From Seminavis robusta (lineage: Eukaryota; Bacillariophyta; Bacillariophyceae; Naviculales; Naviculaceae), in the NCBI GenBank assembly GCA_903772945.1, contig CAICTM010000161.1, positions 39,708 through 103,707 of the forward strand: a stretch of DNA of 64,000 bases. The letters are read 5' to 3'. Shown here one piece after another: positions 32,331 to 43,613 of this stretch. The stretch's first letter is position 1. The number at the start of each line of letters is the position of its first letter. The notes beneath the pieces were generated by a model. The model had not been told where the DNA came from, searched no databases, and saw only the letters and a program-made list of their open reading frames with translations. The translations under genes were made by a program, and so were the position numbers.

Positions 32331-32905
32331 CTAGCTATACCGGTAGGAGACACATTGGAGACTACCGTACCGGTACCGGTACTAGTAAGGGTCATGGTGG
32401 CCGCGGTTGGCATTGCATCAAATAATTATTAAAAACAAAGAAAGAAACATTGCGTAAACTAGAAGCAGAACCTTACCAGATTTGCGAGCTTGCATGCATT
32501 GCTGGAGATTTTGCATGCATTCCATCATAAGAGCAACAATGTCCAAGGAACCATGCAATCACCACGTTGTCTCTATGCATAGCTGGCTAGGGCCAAAAGG
32601 TATGCATAGGGCTCACCGTCAATGGTCTTCTTCGTAGCTGCACATCCACTAGAACTAACTACTAACTAATAGAAGAAGCAACAGGACTTGAGATTGGGAT
32701 TGAATTCACTCCATTATGGTCTTTCTGCGCTGCTAGCTGAAGCTGAAGATGGCTTCAAGGAGGGGAGGTCAATTGCTCTGCGTTGTGGCCAGAGAAATAT
32801 ATGTTTAACTGTATCATGGAACTGTGAATTGCCTTGCTTGGTGGCCTACTGCGCACCCATACCGTACGTATCAATGGCACCACTGCTGAAATCTTTCTTC
32901 TTCGT
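32331..32905. other. Intergenic, convergent 3' ends
   Basis: This spacer lies between two convergent genes. It has a dense TACCGGTA cluster (32337-32347 and 32361-32385) directly after the stop of the upstream gene. Nothing else is supported. Confidence 0.5.
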
Positions 32906-33492
32906 CTAAGAGGTCGGAACCAACACCATGGAGTCATAGCACTCTGGTAGACCAAGATGCTCCGGTTCCACCATGGAACAGAACTCGGCTTTCGGAAAGG
33001 TGTAGGACTCTCCCGTGGGACCAATCACCTGGACATGCAATCTGCCGTTCTCATATTCCTTCATGATTTTAAAGCTCATTTCAAAACTGAGGCCGCTGGA
33101 AAACGCGCTGCATTCGCTGTCGTCGGAATATTGACTCATGGAGATGTCTCCGATGTAGAGGTCATCCATGGAAATAGTACCATCGTTGGCGCTGAAAGTT
33201 TTCGGTCGTTTGGGTCGCTGCCGTCATTTGCGTCCTCGACAAGCTTGTAGCTTCCATCTAGCGTGCTGTTGGCAATGACTATTTCTGCCCTTGCAGGATT
33301 TAGTGCCAACTCCATGGCATGGGTGGCTGCTTGGGGCTCAACCTGGTTCAGACGGGTACAAAGATCCTTCAGAACAACCAATGCTCGATCAGGGTCCTTC
33401 GATACCTTGTTCAGCAGATCCAAGTCAATCTCCTCCGACTTCTGTCTCTTACTTGGACTCGCTCCCTCTTCGTCTCGGCCTTTGCTGCTCAT
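32906..33492 (-). CDS. Unknown small protein, reading frame broken once
   Basis: The N-terminal part starts at the ATG at 33492 (MSSKGRDEEGASPSKRQKSE) and runs in frame to about 33200. The C-terminal part continues in another frame to the stop at 32906 (MDDLYIGDISMSQYSDD ... CYDSMVLVPTS). The frames meet at an A4 run in the coding strand near 33200-33210, and one missing A would explain the break. No GT-AG intron fits. Full length would be about 195 residues, acidic, without a known domain. Candidates are a homopolymer error in the assembly, a recent mutation or a -1 frameshift. It could also be two separate short products, which is less likely. Confidence 0.5.
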
Positions 33493-33599
33493 GTTGCAGT
33501 TTTGTTTCTTCTGCCTCTTCTTTGATTTCGTGGAGGTAGAAGCAGAAAAAATGACAAGCAAGCGCAGCTGAAGGCGCGAAACTTTGGCCTGAAGCCCTC

Positions 33600-35297
33600 C
33601 TCAAACATCATTTGGACGGCTTTGCTGTGTTGTCGGGGAAGATTAAAAATTTTTAGGTGACGGGGGTTTATTTGAGTAGGATATGAAAAAGGTATGGGGA
33701 GAAAAGGTAAGGGGAGATTAGATTACACCCTTCCTCCATTGGATTGGTTACTTCTCTGTTAGCAGCAGTGTTATCTCTTTGTAGTATCTGATCTGAGAGG
33801 AGAGTTTGCTGATTGATAGAATCGATTTTGGATTATCTCAAGGGTATCCTCGTTATTCCTGATACCCCTGATATACCCCTGTACTTCTGTATACTGACTT
33901 GAAGAGGTATGCTGCATGTATTGTCATTCTTGCTCAGAGACAATGCTCATTTTCTCTGTATATGAAAGTGTTTGTTTAGTTTAAAATGCGTGGTCCAAAG
34001 ACCGCTTCAAGGATTATTTATCAATGAGGGGGGGGGGCAAATAGGCTAGAGATATTCTTAATTAATATACCGGGCAGACCCTGGTGATCTCTGACCCCGT
34101 TTATTGTGGTGGTGGTTGGTTGGTTTTGGTTGGTTGGTTATCCTTAGGGTTAGAGTTTAACTAAAACCGAAGCCCCCTCTTGGGCCCCCACATTTCTTAC
34201 ACATTCTCTTTTATAGCAACGGATCCTGAATATTTTCCTCACATTTTCACACCTCTAAACTCCCGTAAGCTACCAAGCCACTTTCTCAGATGGAAAAATT
34301 CAATGTCTCACGTTGCACACCTCTAAGCTCCCGTAAGCTACCACGCCTCTTTCTCAGACGGAAAAATCTAACGTCTCACGTTGCACACCTCTAAGCTCCC
34401 GTAAGCTACCACGCCACTTTCTCAGATGGAAAAATCTGACGTCTCACGTTGCACATCTCTAAACTCCCGTAAGTTACCACGCCTCTTTCTCAGACGGAAA
34501 AATCTCACGTCTCACGTTGCACACCTCTAAGCTCCCGTAAGCTACCACGCCACTTTCTCAGACGGAAAAATCTAATGACCCTACCTTCAGGCAAACTTCA
34601 ACAATATTACTATGCCGGCCCATATTTTAAGTCAGCTTGCCCGGTAACACCTCCGGTGTCCTTTAAGATAGTGAGCAGTGGGCCAAGCAATAGAGGAGAG
34701 TCAGTGACACTTGTGACTGCGCTACATGGGAGTAGCAAGTCAAAATACAAAGGGGTTCTAGAGTATCGAATTTTGCTAGCTAGTATAGGAAATCTGATGG
34801 GAGGCCAAGCTTATGAGAAGAGAAGGCACCATTTCTGGCTGGGCTCATTGGGATCAGGAGGGGGGCAACTGAGGGCCTGTGAAAGGGCCAGTATGTAGGA
34901 TTTTGTGGAAGCCACAAAGGAATATGTGTACAGCCTTAACCAGAGCAGCTTGAGCAATGGAGAGCTGACTTTTGATGTATATCATCATTTGTGAGAAAGA
35001 GCGTTGACTTTTGTTGGCATTTTAAAATGGAAGCAAGACGTTGTGAGAGGGCTTTGGTTTTAGTTGGGAGTGAGCATGCCATCAATTGCAGAGGGGCTTT
35101 AGCATTGGGAGCAACGGGACAAACAAATACTAAATAGGTACGTTAAGGAGCGAGGGGGCTAAGCTAGGCAGAACAGTGGATGCGGTGGTGGGCGTACTGG
35201 GAGCGGGAGCAGGGGAAAAGGGGGGGCAGGGGAAGGGAGGTGAATGGAGGAAAGCGAGGAAGTATAGGGGAAGACGAGAGGGGGCAATGGGGCAGGA
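33600..35297. other. Gene-free spacer
   Basis: This spacer holds simple-sequence runs (poly-G at about 34026, TTGG-rich tract at about 34110-34140), the 68-bp tandem repeat and G-rich low-complexity DNA (35150-35290). The plus-strand open frame at 34575-34898 begins inside the repeat and has no motif, so it was not accepted. Confidence 0.5.
34250..34577. repeat. 68-bp tandem repeat, about 4.8 copies
   Basis: Copies start at 34250, 34318, 34386, 34454 and 34522, exactly 68 bp apart. The unit begins cacctctaagctcccgtaag. Copies alternate between a ccactttctc form (1, 3, 5) and a cctctttctc form (2, 4), which suggests growth by a two-unit step. Confidence 0.95.
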
Positions 35298-35530
35298 TTA
35301 GCGGAAGAGTGCAAGTGCACCATCGGCATCCCAGAGAGTTGTGCCAGCAGGGACACGAGAGCTACGCATGCAGAGACTGCAGAGTTGGCGGGCCCGAAGA
35401 ATAGCTAGGCTGAGCCGAGCATTAACATAGCCACACACCACTGAGTAAGGGCGTTCCCACTTGGCAGCCAGCAAAGCGGAAATACGTTTGGGGTTGGGAG
35501 CAAACATGCCATCCACAAAGAGAACAAAAG
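35298..35530 (-). pseudogene. Remnant of a mobile-element open frame
   Basis: The minus strand reads as a coherent fragment with RPYSVVCGYVNARLSLAI and RSSRVPAG, a pattern I associate with the C-terminal part of repeated retroelement-related proteins in diatom genomes. It has no start, no upstream domain and no intact neighbours. Assignment rests on memory of the pattern and is tentative. Confidence 0.4.
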
Positions 35531-35766
35531 GTTGTCATGAAGGGGGGTGGGATTTGTAGGGGGCTGAAAGGCGTAGTTTTGCCAAGGATGAGGGGGTGCA
35601 AAAGGGGGGCTTCCTGCTGTGACCCTCCCCGGCCATCGCACCGCTGTCGGGATCAACAGCGCAACAGCATGCCATAAAAAGAGAATCCGGGATACGGCTG
35701 TCGGCCATCGGCCAGATGAGTGCAGTAGAATTCTGGAAAGGGGTAGTCTACATGTAGATCGGGCTG

Positions 35767-38613
35767 ATGTTGTGGCTGCCTCCATCGAGACAAGGTGTCG
35801 GTCTGCTGCTCTTATGTCTTGTAGTAGTAGTCAGACTGGTCCTGGCTGAAAGGAATAAAGATGGCTGCTATGATGCCTACAAGATGTCATGCGAAGATGA
35901 AAGGCCTGAGATGGATATTCTCGATGTGGAACGGACATGTGAACGGATTGAGAAGGAAGTTTTCGGATGGACCGGTGATTACGAATACTACGACGAAGAT
36001 TGGGATCAGATTGTCGTGGTGGGGGCATCCACGTTTTTAACAGAGCAGCATATTGACTTTTTGAACCAAGTAAGAGCCACGGACGACTTTTGCTTGGAAA
36101 TCAAGAGGGCCTACCCCCAATGTCGTTTTTGTGATCCTCGGGTTTCATTGGAATGCTCTGCAGAGTGGAGCCTTACCACCTGTGGAGGCCGTCCTTCCTT
36201 GCAAGAAATACTCCAAGACAACGAAACATATCCCCTCTTTGTAACGGATTTAGATATTCACATGGCTTGTGATGTTTTAATCCAAGCATATGAAGCCACT
36301 GAAGACGACTTCTTCGCATCATCTATCAGAATCCCCAGCAGTATTCAGGTATGCGAGTACCAAAATCAAATCAAACATCTCTGTCCTGGCTTTTGTGAAG
36401 GAGGCTGTTTCGACGAGATCATAAACCCACCGTCCTGCAATCCAGAAATTAATGAAACTGGAACCCCTTTCGACGAACAAGCCATAGAAGCCGCATGTAG
36501 CTTCATGCTGGAAACCTTTTTCCGAAAAGCCGATGTGGCAGTAATCAACAATGTCTCTGTTCATTGGGAATACCTACGTGGAATGGATGCCCTGAGCCCT
36601 GAAGGTTGTGAAGACATGCACCAACTGTATGCCCGATGCCCTTGGTGCAAACAAAGTGAACTGTGTTTCGATGAAACCAATCCCTTATCTTGCGATGGGC
36701 CTACAGGAAGCTTTGGCGAGGATTCGGAAGCTGACGAGGAAGTGAACATTGAAGAAGAATGCCTGCAGCTTTCGCATGCCATTGCCGATCAATTTAAGCA
36801 GAATGACCTGTATGATTTGGCGTCACACCAGGCTCGCCTTACCACCCCCAAAAATTCATCGCTCTGTGATAGGGCGAGAAAGTACTATCACAAATGCATC
36901 TGGTGTGACAAGGATGCTCAAGTTGCCAAGGAAAGTGGCTGCCTGGTGCCTGACGTGGATATATGCATCATGGGGGGGAAAGCACCAGAAGGCTATGTTT
37001 CGACGGTAGCATCCAGTTTGAATCTTTCCAAACCTACCGGGGAAGACTGTGATTCGTTTACCGAGTTCTACCAAGCAAAAACGGAAACAACTCGTCCAAC
37101 GACAATTCAAGCCTGCTATGAAGCCTTGTTCATGGCCAACCTCTGCCCTATCCAATTTTGCATCTCACGGCAGCCAGATCATGTAATCGACAAAAACTAC
37201 CTTGGTGCAACCACCCAAGCTCAGAAGAGAGCTTTGATCTGGCTTTCCAGAGTGGCGGCAATTCTGTCATTCCTTGGAGCATCCTACATTCTATATGACA
37301 CTCTGTCTGATAAGAAAGCAAGAACAACAACCTACCACCAACTCCTGGTTGGCATGGCAACATTTGATATTGTGACGGCCTTTGCTTGGAGGTTTGCCAC
37401 TTTGCCAATCGATGCTGACAAAGCGGGACATGTGGAGGGTGCCATGGGAAATGCAGCTACCTGCAAGACCCAGGCATTCTTTATCCAGCTGGGGTTCACA
37501 TCTGTGTTTTTCAATGTGTCACTTGCAATCTACTATGTGCTGGTGGTTGCCCAGGGCTGGAAGGAGTTCCAACTGCAGAAGATCCGTCTATATCTCCTTT
37601 CTGGCCCAGTGGTTGTTGGGTTGGGCCTTGCATTTGGGGCACTACCAATTTACCACTGGTTGGAGTATGGCTGCCATATTGAGCCCCTGCCAGAGGGAGA
37701 ACTGTGGTCTGTACTAGTCTTTGTTGTGTTGCCTTTGGGTCTGTCCATTCTGGCAATCACAGCTTCCATGATGACAGTATACTGCACAGTGAGGAAGCAA
37801 TCCGCAGCTGCCAAAAAGTGGACCATGGGAATCAGCCAAGCCAGCAAGATGGAACAGGCAGTTTTCTGGCAATGTCTCTTTTATGTCATGGCCTTTTACA
37901 TCACGTGGCCCATCTTGTTCAGCGTATATCTTGCATCCTTGGATGACAAGGTTAGGATCTTTGGACTCTCACTGACAGTTGCTTTTGTGGCGCCACTACA
38001 AGGGTTCAACAATTTCTTGGTCTACATCCGCCCAAAATTGCGACAATCCAAAAAGAGGACCACCAGGAGGACGACCAATATTTCACAACTGGGATCCAGT
38101 TTGGCCAGACGGGTTTCCAGCCTTCTGTCCAAGCTGTTTGTTGTAGCTCCTGTGGACCACGGGCTAGATGACGATGATCCCTTGAGCAGCATGGATCCGT
38201 CTGCGGCCTTGCCACTCTATCGCGAAAGGACCGGATTCGATGAGAATGACAATCCTTCGAACCCGCAGCAGCAGATCCCCGCCATCCCAGAGGATTCCAA
38301 TTGCGAGGACGATGACTCTGGTGCAAATAACGACTTTCACGATGAACCTGCAGACGGTTGCACACTCCTTTGCATGGCAGACAGCGGTTCACAGGAAATG
38401 GCGATCCAGGAACAAGCATCGAAACAAGCATCGTTCGATGACATGTCTTGCTCATCGGAGTGCCTCCGTCAACAACAGGTCGTTTCAACAACACAGTCGG
38501 ACGGTCAGGAAGCCAGTCGTGGGGTCAGTGCTGATGGCTCCACGGACGAGTATCCTCTCTTTCCCTACTACGAAAAGCGAAAAGACTGGAGTCAATATTT
38601 GCTTCGTCGATGA
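35767..38613 (+). CDS. Receptor 3: mosaic cysteine-rich seven-helix receptor
   Basis: This intronless gene gives 948 residues from an ATG at 35767, with a strong signal peptide (GVGLLLLCLVVVVRLVLA). The ectodomain is of the receptor 4/5 type: RNKDGCYDAY after the signal, HLCPGFCEGGCFDE, and modules ending QCRFC, RCPWC and KCIWC. The seven-helix core (about residues 485-760) instead matches receptors 1 and 2 almost base for base (for example 37430-37560 and 37600-37670). The tail returns to receptor 4 style: SMDPSAALPLY, and YPLF...RKDWSQYLL near the C-terminus. This mixture points to gene conversion or recombination over the membrane core. It is the only receptor with a large upstream spacer rich in repeats. 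Confidence 0.8.
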   Translation: MLWLPPSRQGVGLLLLCLVVVVRLVLAERNKDGCYDAYKMSCEDERPEMDILDVERTCERIEKEVFGWTGDYEYYDEDWDQIVVVGASTFLTEQHIDFLNQVRATDDFCLEIKRAYPQCRFCDPRVSLECSAEWSLTTCGGRPSLQEILQDNETYPLFVTDLDIHMACDVLIQAYEATEDDFFASSIRIPSSIQVCEYQNQIKHLCPGFCEGGCFDEIINPPSCNPEINETGTPFDEQAIEAACSFMLETFFRKADVAVINNVSVHWEYLRGMDALSPEGCEDMHQLYARCPWCKQSELCFDETNPLSCDGPTGSFGEDSEADEEVNIEEECLQLSHAIADQFKQNDLYDLASHQARLTTPKNSSLCDRARKYYHKCIWCDKDAQVAKESGCLVPDVDICIMGGKAPEGYVSTVASSLNLSKPTGEDCDSFTEFYQAKTETTRPTTIQACYEALFMANLCPIQFCISRQPDHVIDKNYLGATTQAQKRALIWLSRVAAILSFLGASYILYDTLSDKKARTTTYHQLLVGMATFDIVTAFAWRFATLPIDADKAGHVEGAMGNAATCKTQAFFIQLGFTSVFFNVSLAIYYVLVVAQGWKEFQLQKIRLYLLSGPVVVGLGLAFGALPIYHWLEYGCHIEPLPEGELWSVLVFVVLPLGLSILAITASMMTVYCTVRKQSAAAKKWTMGISQASKMEQAVFWQCLFYVMAFYITWPILFSVYLASLDDKVRIFGLSLTVAFVAPLQGFNNFLVYIRPKLRQSKKRTTRRTTNISQLGSSLARRVSSLLSKLFVVAPVDHGLDDDDPLSSMDPSAALPLYRERTGFDENDNPSNPQQQIPAIPEDSNCEDDDSGANNDFHDEPADGCTLLCMADSGSQEMAIQEQASKQASFDDMSCSSECLRQQQVVSTTQSDGQEASRGVSADGSTDEYPLFPYYEKRKDWSQYLLRR

Positions 38614-39471
38614 CAGGTACGGTATTTGACTCCAGGCACCCTAAATCCCTACCCGGCCAGCCTTGCGAGACGACCCTCAATTGATTGTCTAGCAGTATCA
38701 TACTGTATGAAACAACTCGACTCGGTTGAAATCACGCCACAAGAAGCCGCATCCGTGCTCCGCAATGGACACCCTTTTTGAATGCAATCAACTCCAATCA
38801 GAATAATGATCGATCACCGCTGTGGGTCGCTGGGTTCTGCCGCAATCGCCTTCTACCGGTATCCCTCAAGGAGCCAACTAGCTGGTTAGAGTGGACTACG
38901 GTATTGGTGATGGTGGAGCGGAGCAGCAGGGCAGGATGAGCGCAAGCACAACCAGCAGGAGGGAACAGACAAGGGCCCAAAGAACCACTGGGGCCCGGGA
39001 ATGGCTGGGGATGGGGAGAGGACAAAAACTAGCCGTAGAGATCGAGAGCGCCACCAATGCCGGCAGCTCATCGTAGTATGAGGAACACGAGAACTGCGGT
39101 GGCACATCGTAGCTGTGCTTTTAATTAAAGTCGGACGGAAACATAGGAACAAACCACAGAGTGCAATTACACTTTTCCACCGTAGAGATCTTCCTTCTCT
39201 AGAGAGCTACTAGACTACTCTTGCTAGTAGCTATTAATAGTAGGTAACCCCCTTTTTCACTCAATAATTTCCCTACTCTAATCCCCCCTTCCAAAATCCT
39301 CCGTGTTGGCTTCGTTGGTGATCGCGATATTTACTTACCGTACCCCTACCGTGGAAATCAAAAAGAGCCTGAACCCTACCGTAGATATTCCAATTGGATC
39401 CATCGCCAAGTTCATCATCAGTTCCACCCACAAGACGACCGTCGGCAGTAATAGAAGCACCCTCTTTCAAG
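38614..39471. other. Intergenic, upstream of the LRR gene
   Basis: This is 860 bp with a TACCGGTA copy at 38853-38862. Short open frames on both strands have no motif. It probably contains the LRR gene promoter. Confidence 0.45.
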
Positions 39472-42400
39472 ATGACGAGGATAAAGCCCAGCATTGTTGT
39501 TACTACATGTACAAGTAGTAGGAGTATGTTTGGCAAGCGATCTCTGCTGTTTTGTCTGCTGCTCTTTGTAGTATCATTATGTGAGACGACCAGCTCAGGG
39601 GACCAACCCAAAAAGACAATGCTATCGACGCGTTCCTTTACACCCCTGTTGGATGAGGATGGCGATCCCATTGCCATGCGCTATTACGAGTACGCTCCTG
39701 CCGAATGGGCCGTTCGGTATTATGACAAGGTGGGGTTGGTGGATCTTCCCGTTCCTTCTCATTTCCAAACACTGGACGATGATCGCGTGGCGTACGAACT
39801 CCGCTATCAACTACTGCACGGCCAATGGACCGAACGAACGGCACTCGAGATTTTGTATCACAGTCTCATGGAACCTCCCATTCAAGACGATTCCATCTTT
39901 GCCAAACTCAACTTGACGGTTGGTAGTATCAACCCCAAAGCCGCACTCAAATTGCAACAACGCCAACAATTCATGTTGGGCTCTGGACCCAATCATCAAT
40001 CCTATCGACGCACATACCAGGACCATTTGAAAGAAACTGCCATGGCGGCGGCTACGGCTCATCGTGCGGGAGCCAGTGTCACGGCGGGATCCTTATTTTC
40101 CTCACTGGGCGGCATTTTAGCGGCCAACTCTGTCGGCCGCCTCTCGACGCGCAAAATGGATACGGCATATGGCTGGCTGCGAGCCGATGTGGATGTCTGC
40201 GATTGGGAAGGTGTCGTTTGTGGCGATTTTTCGGCCACGAGTGTCTATTATTGGAACAATATGGGAATCATGGCCGCCGCCACGGCCGCACTGGATATGG
40301 ATCATATGAATCAACACATTCAACAAGAATCCTGGGTGTGCGATCATTGTCCGACCGACGGAATTGCGTCCGAGCGAGTCACCAAGGTGGAATTGCCATA
40401 TGCCGGATTGGTGGGGACGTTGCCCACGGAAGTGGCATTATTACAGTATTTGCATCGACTCGATTTACGAGGCAATCGTATTTATGGAAGTTTGCCCACG
40501 ACGTTGCGACAAATGCAGTACTTGCAATACCTCGATTTGACACGCAATGAATTGTCCGGGACGATTGGCGGGCATATTCCGACACCACCACCGCCATCAC
40601 AACAGGCACCACAAGAATTGTCCACGGAAGATGACCAACTCGAAACAACCACCACAACCGCCAGTACACAAGAACCCATTCCATTGTTTCCACCATATAT
40701 TCGAGAAGTCTGGTTGGGATCCAATCAACTCCACGGAACCATTCCACTCGAGCTGGAGACGCCGCTGCTCATGCATTTGGATTTGAGCAAGAATCAATTC
40801 ACCGGCAGTTTGCCACGGTACGGACGCAAACAATTGCCCAAACTCAAATCGCTCTTTGTCGAAGAAAATCAACTCACCGGAAAGATTCCTCCCAAATGGG
40901 CTGGATTGACCCATCTCGAAGTTGTCGATGTCGGATACAATATCCTCCATTCGTCGATACCGACATTGTTTGGGAAAATGAGCAAGTTGCGCGAATTGAA
41001 TATCGCCGGCAATCAAGTCAGTGGCACCATTCCCACCGAGTTGTTGCAATTGGCTCACTTGGAATCGCTGGTGTTGAGTCAAAATCAGCTCCACGGCAGT
41101 ATTCCGGGAGGCGATGATACCGTCCCGCATCGGGCCATGCGGGAACCCGAAGCGGGCTATAAATGGAGTCAATTGACCGATTTGCAGTTTTTTCATGCCA
41201 GTGACAATTATTTGACATCGACATTGCCGCCCGATTTGTTTTATGGATTGTCCAAAACGATTCAAAGGTGTGTTACGTATATATGGGCCACGTATGGATG
41301 GTGTATGGATGGTGTATGGATCATCTCAGTGCTGATTATATATTTCTCACGTTTCTCACTCACTTGTTTGATTCTTTGTTTGTTTTGAAGCATTGATTTT
41401 GGATACAACGAGCTGACAGGGACAATACCACGAGAAGTCGCCAAGTGTACTAACCTTGAACGTATTAATGCACAATCCAATTTCATTCGAGGGACGTTGC
41501 CCAGTGAAATGAGTCGCATGAATCCAAACCTCGAGTTGAACTTTTCCAACAATCTGTAAGTAGACAAACAAAAAGAAAAAAGCCTGGCCATATTTCATGG
41601 AACGCGTAAAGCAAACCTCACACACCCTTGCACTTTTGTTGATTGGCACTTTTACAATTAGCCTGACTGGAAGCATTCCAACCATGTTCTGCGGAGGTGG
41701 CCCCACTTCCATGAACTTTCTGTACCGACAATTCGCTTGTGATGCGGTTCTTTGTCCTCCCAACACATTCCATCCCACGGGAGCTGCTACACTGCACTCG
41801 GGGTGTCGGCCATGTCCACACGATCCTGTTGCTGACCGACGTGATCCACCCGAATCCAAAATTCTCGGGCGATCCAAATGTGCGTCATCAGCTTCTAAAG
41901 TTGCAATGGTCAATGGAGACGTGGACGGAGACGGCAAAGTGTCGGTACGGGAAGCCCTGCGATTACTCTTTGTGGAAACCATTGGGAGGTTTTGGGGACA
42001 GCACTTTCAAAACTGGATTGATATGAAAGTCAATGAATGTGACTTGTATGGTGTCACATGCGTCAATGGTCACGTTGCGAAACTGGATTTGGTCAATGCC
42101 GCCATGTGCTCCAGTGGAGATCACAAGTCAGGGTTGGTTCCCGATTGTCGTGGCATCCCTTCGGAACTGGCGCTACTCTCTCGCATGGAAGTATTGACGG
42201 TCAGTCGGCGACAGTTTCTCATGGGCACGTTGCCTACCGAAATTGGTTTGATGACACGGCTCAAGTACATTGACTTTTCGGATTGTCCCTACATGACGGG
42301 ACCGCTTCCCAGTGAGCTCGGATTGTTGACCAATCTCAAATACATCAATGTGATTGGCAGCAGCTTTAATCAATCTGTGCCTTCGGAGATCTTTCACTTG

Positions 42401-43613
42401 ACCTCTCTGGAAAAGCTGCATCTAAGCAACAATGTGTTTACGGGGACGCTACCACCATCATCTCTTGGAAACCTAGAAAGTATCAAGGAAATTTTCTTCT
42501 CAAACAACTTTGTTCACGGAACAATCCCTAGAGAAGTGGGAAACTTGACAAAGGTACGAACACGTAAAAGCGAAACCGGACTATCGTTGCAGTTTCACAA
42601 ACTCATAGGAATTCCTTCTTTTTGCACATAGCTGGAAAACTTTGAGATGTACGGCAATGAGGTATGACAAATGCACGAAACTCTGTGCAAGATTGGTTGC
42701 TATGTTGTTGAAGCTCATGCATTCCCTTCCTGGCACTTGTATAGCTCAATGGAACCATTCCAGAGACGTTTGCACGGTGCACAAATCTGAAACGAATAGG
42801 TATGCCCAAGCATGTTAGGAGGGATGCCTCAAAGTTTGCTGTGGTTGTGCTATCAAACTCACATCCTTTTCCCACAACAGACGTATTTAGCAACAAGTTG
42901 ACAGGTGCGTGGAGGGAGTCCTATGCTTTGGGTTCGGCTACACGCACTGCTTCCTACGACGGCCCTCACTTTGTTATCTGCAATTCCCAGGAACGATTCC
43001 CAAAGCCATAGCTCAGGTCGAATCACTTCAAATCTTGCATCTCAAGATGAATAAGTTGACTGGAACGATACCTCCAAAGTATGGAGAGTTACCGTTTCTT
43101 TCTTGGTTCGACGTGTCCCATAATTTCCTGCATGGGACCATCCCAAGTACCTTTGGACATGCCAGATCCATCAAAGACTTTCGTTTAGGAGGCAATATGT
43201 TTTACGATCCCATACCACAAACACTCTGTACCAACACCAACATCAACGGCGGACTGACAGCCACGTATGGATGTGATGGCGTCATTTGCCCATTGGGAAC
43301 ATATTCAGACACGGGCCATGCGACGCACGCAGCCAATGGGTGCATACAGTGTCCTGAGGGCGAATCAACCATGTATCTCGGGAGTACAGCTTGCAAGCTC
43401 TTTACTTCACAAGATATCCTCTCAATCTTGTTCGATGCTATGCAAGGTGAACGTTGGCCAGATGAACTACGCGACAATTGGAAGAATCGGCACGTCGATG
43501 TCTGCTACTGGTCCGGGATTATCTGTGATACGAAGGGTGACGTTGTGAGCATTGGATTCCCGATTGCTTGGGATGACTGGGCAAACGAAGGTTTGGCCGC
43601 CCCATTGGCCTAA
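39472..43613 (+). CDS. Secreted or membrane-anchored leucine-rich-repeat protein, seven exons
   Basis: Seven exons (39472-41267, 41391-41555, 41662-42553, 42632-42661, 42745-42799, 42881-42904, 42991-43613) join in frame to 1,194 residues. Every junction has GT/AG and continues an LRR, for example NNLLTGSIP across intron 2. The N-terminus has a hydrophobic signal or anchor (SLLFCLLLFVVSLC). LRRs are of the plant-type LxxNxLTGxIP. Three Cys-pair caps are visible: DVCDWEGVVC, NECDLYGVTC and DVCYWSGIIC. The first two are each followed by LRRs, but the third ends the protein within about 25 residues. An EF-hand-like DVDGDGKVS precedes cap 2. There is no kinase and no clear C-terminal helix. A role in recognition at the cell surface is likely. 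The ATG at 39472 was chosen; an alternative in-frame ATG lies at 39526. Confidence 0.8.

Noticed and set aside
34140-34160. Telomere-like TTAGGGTTAG
   Set aside because: A single occurrence, not a tandem array, so it is chance in a GT-rich tract.
34250-34577. Possible CRISPR array
   Set aside because: The 68-bp units are nearly identical throughout with no unique spacers, and the surroundings are eukaryotic. It is a plain tandem repeat.
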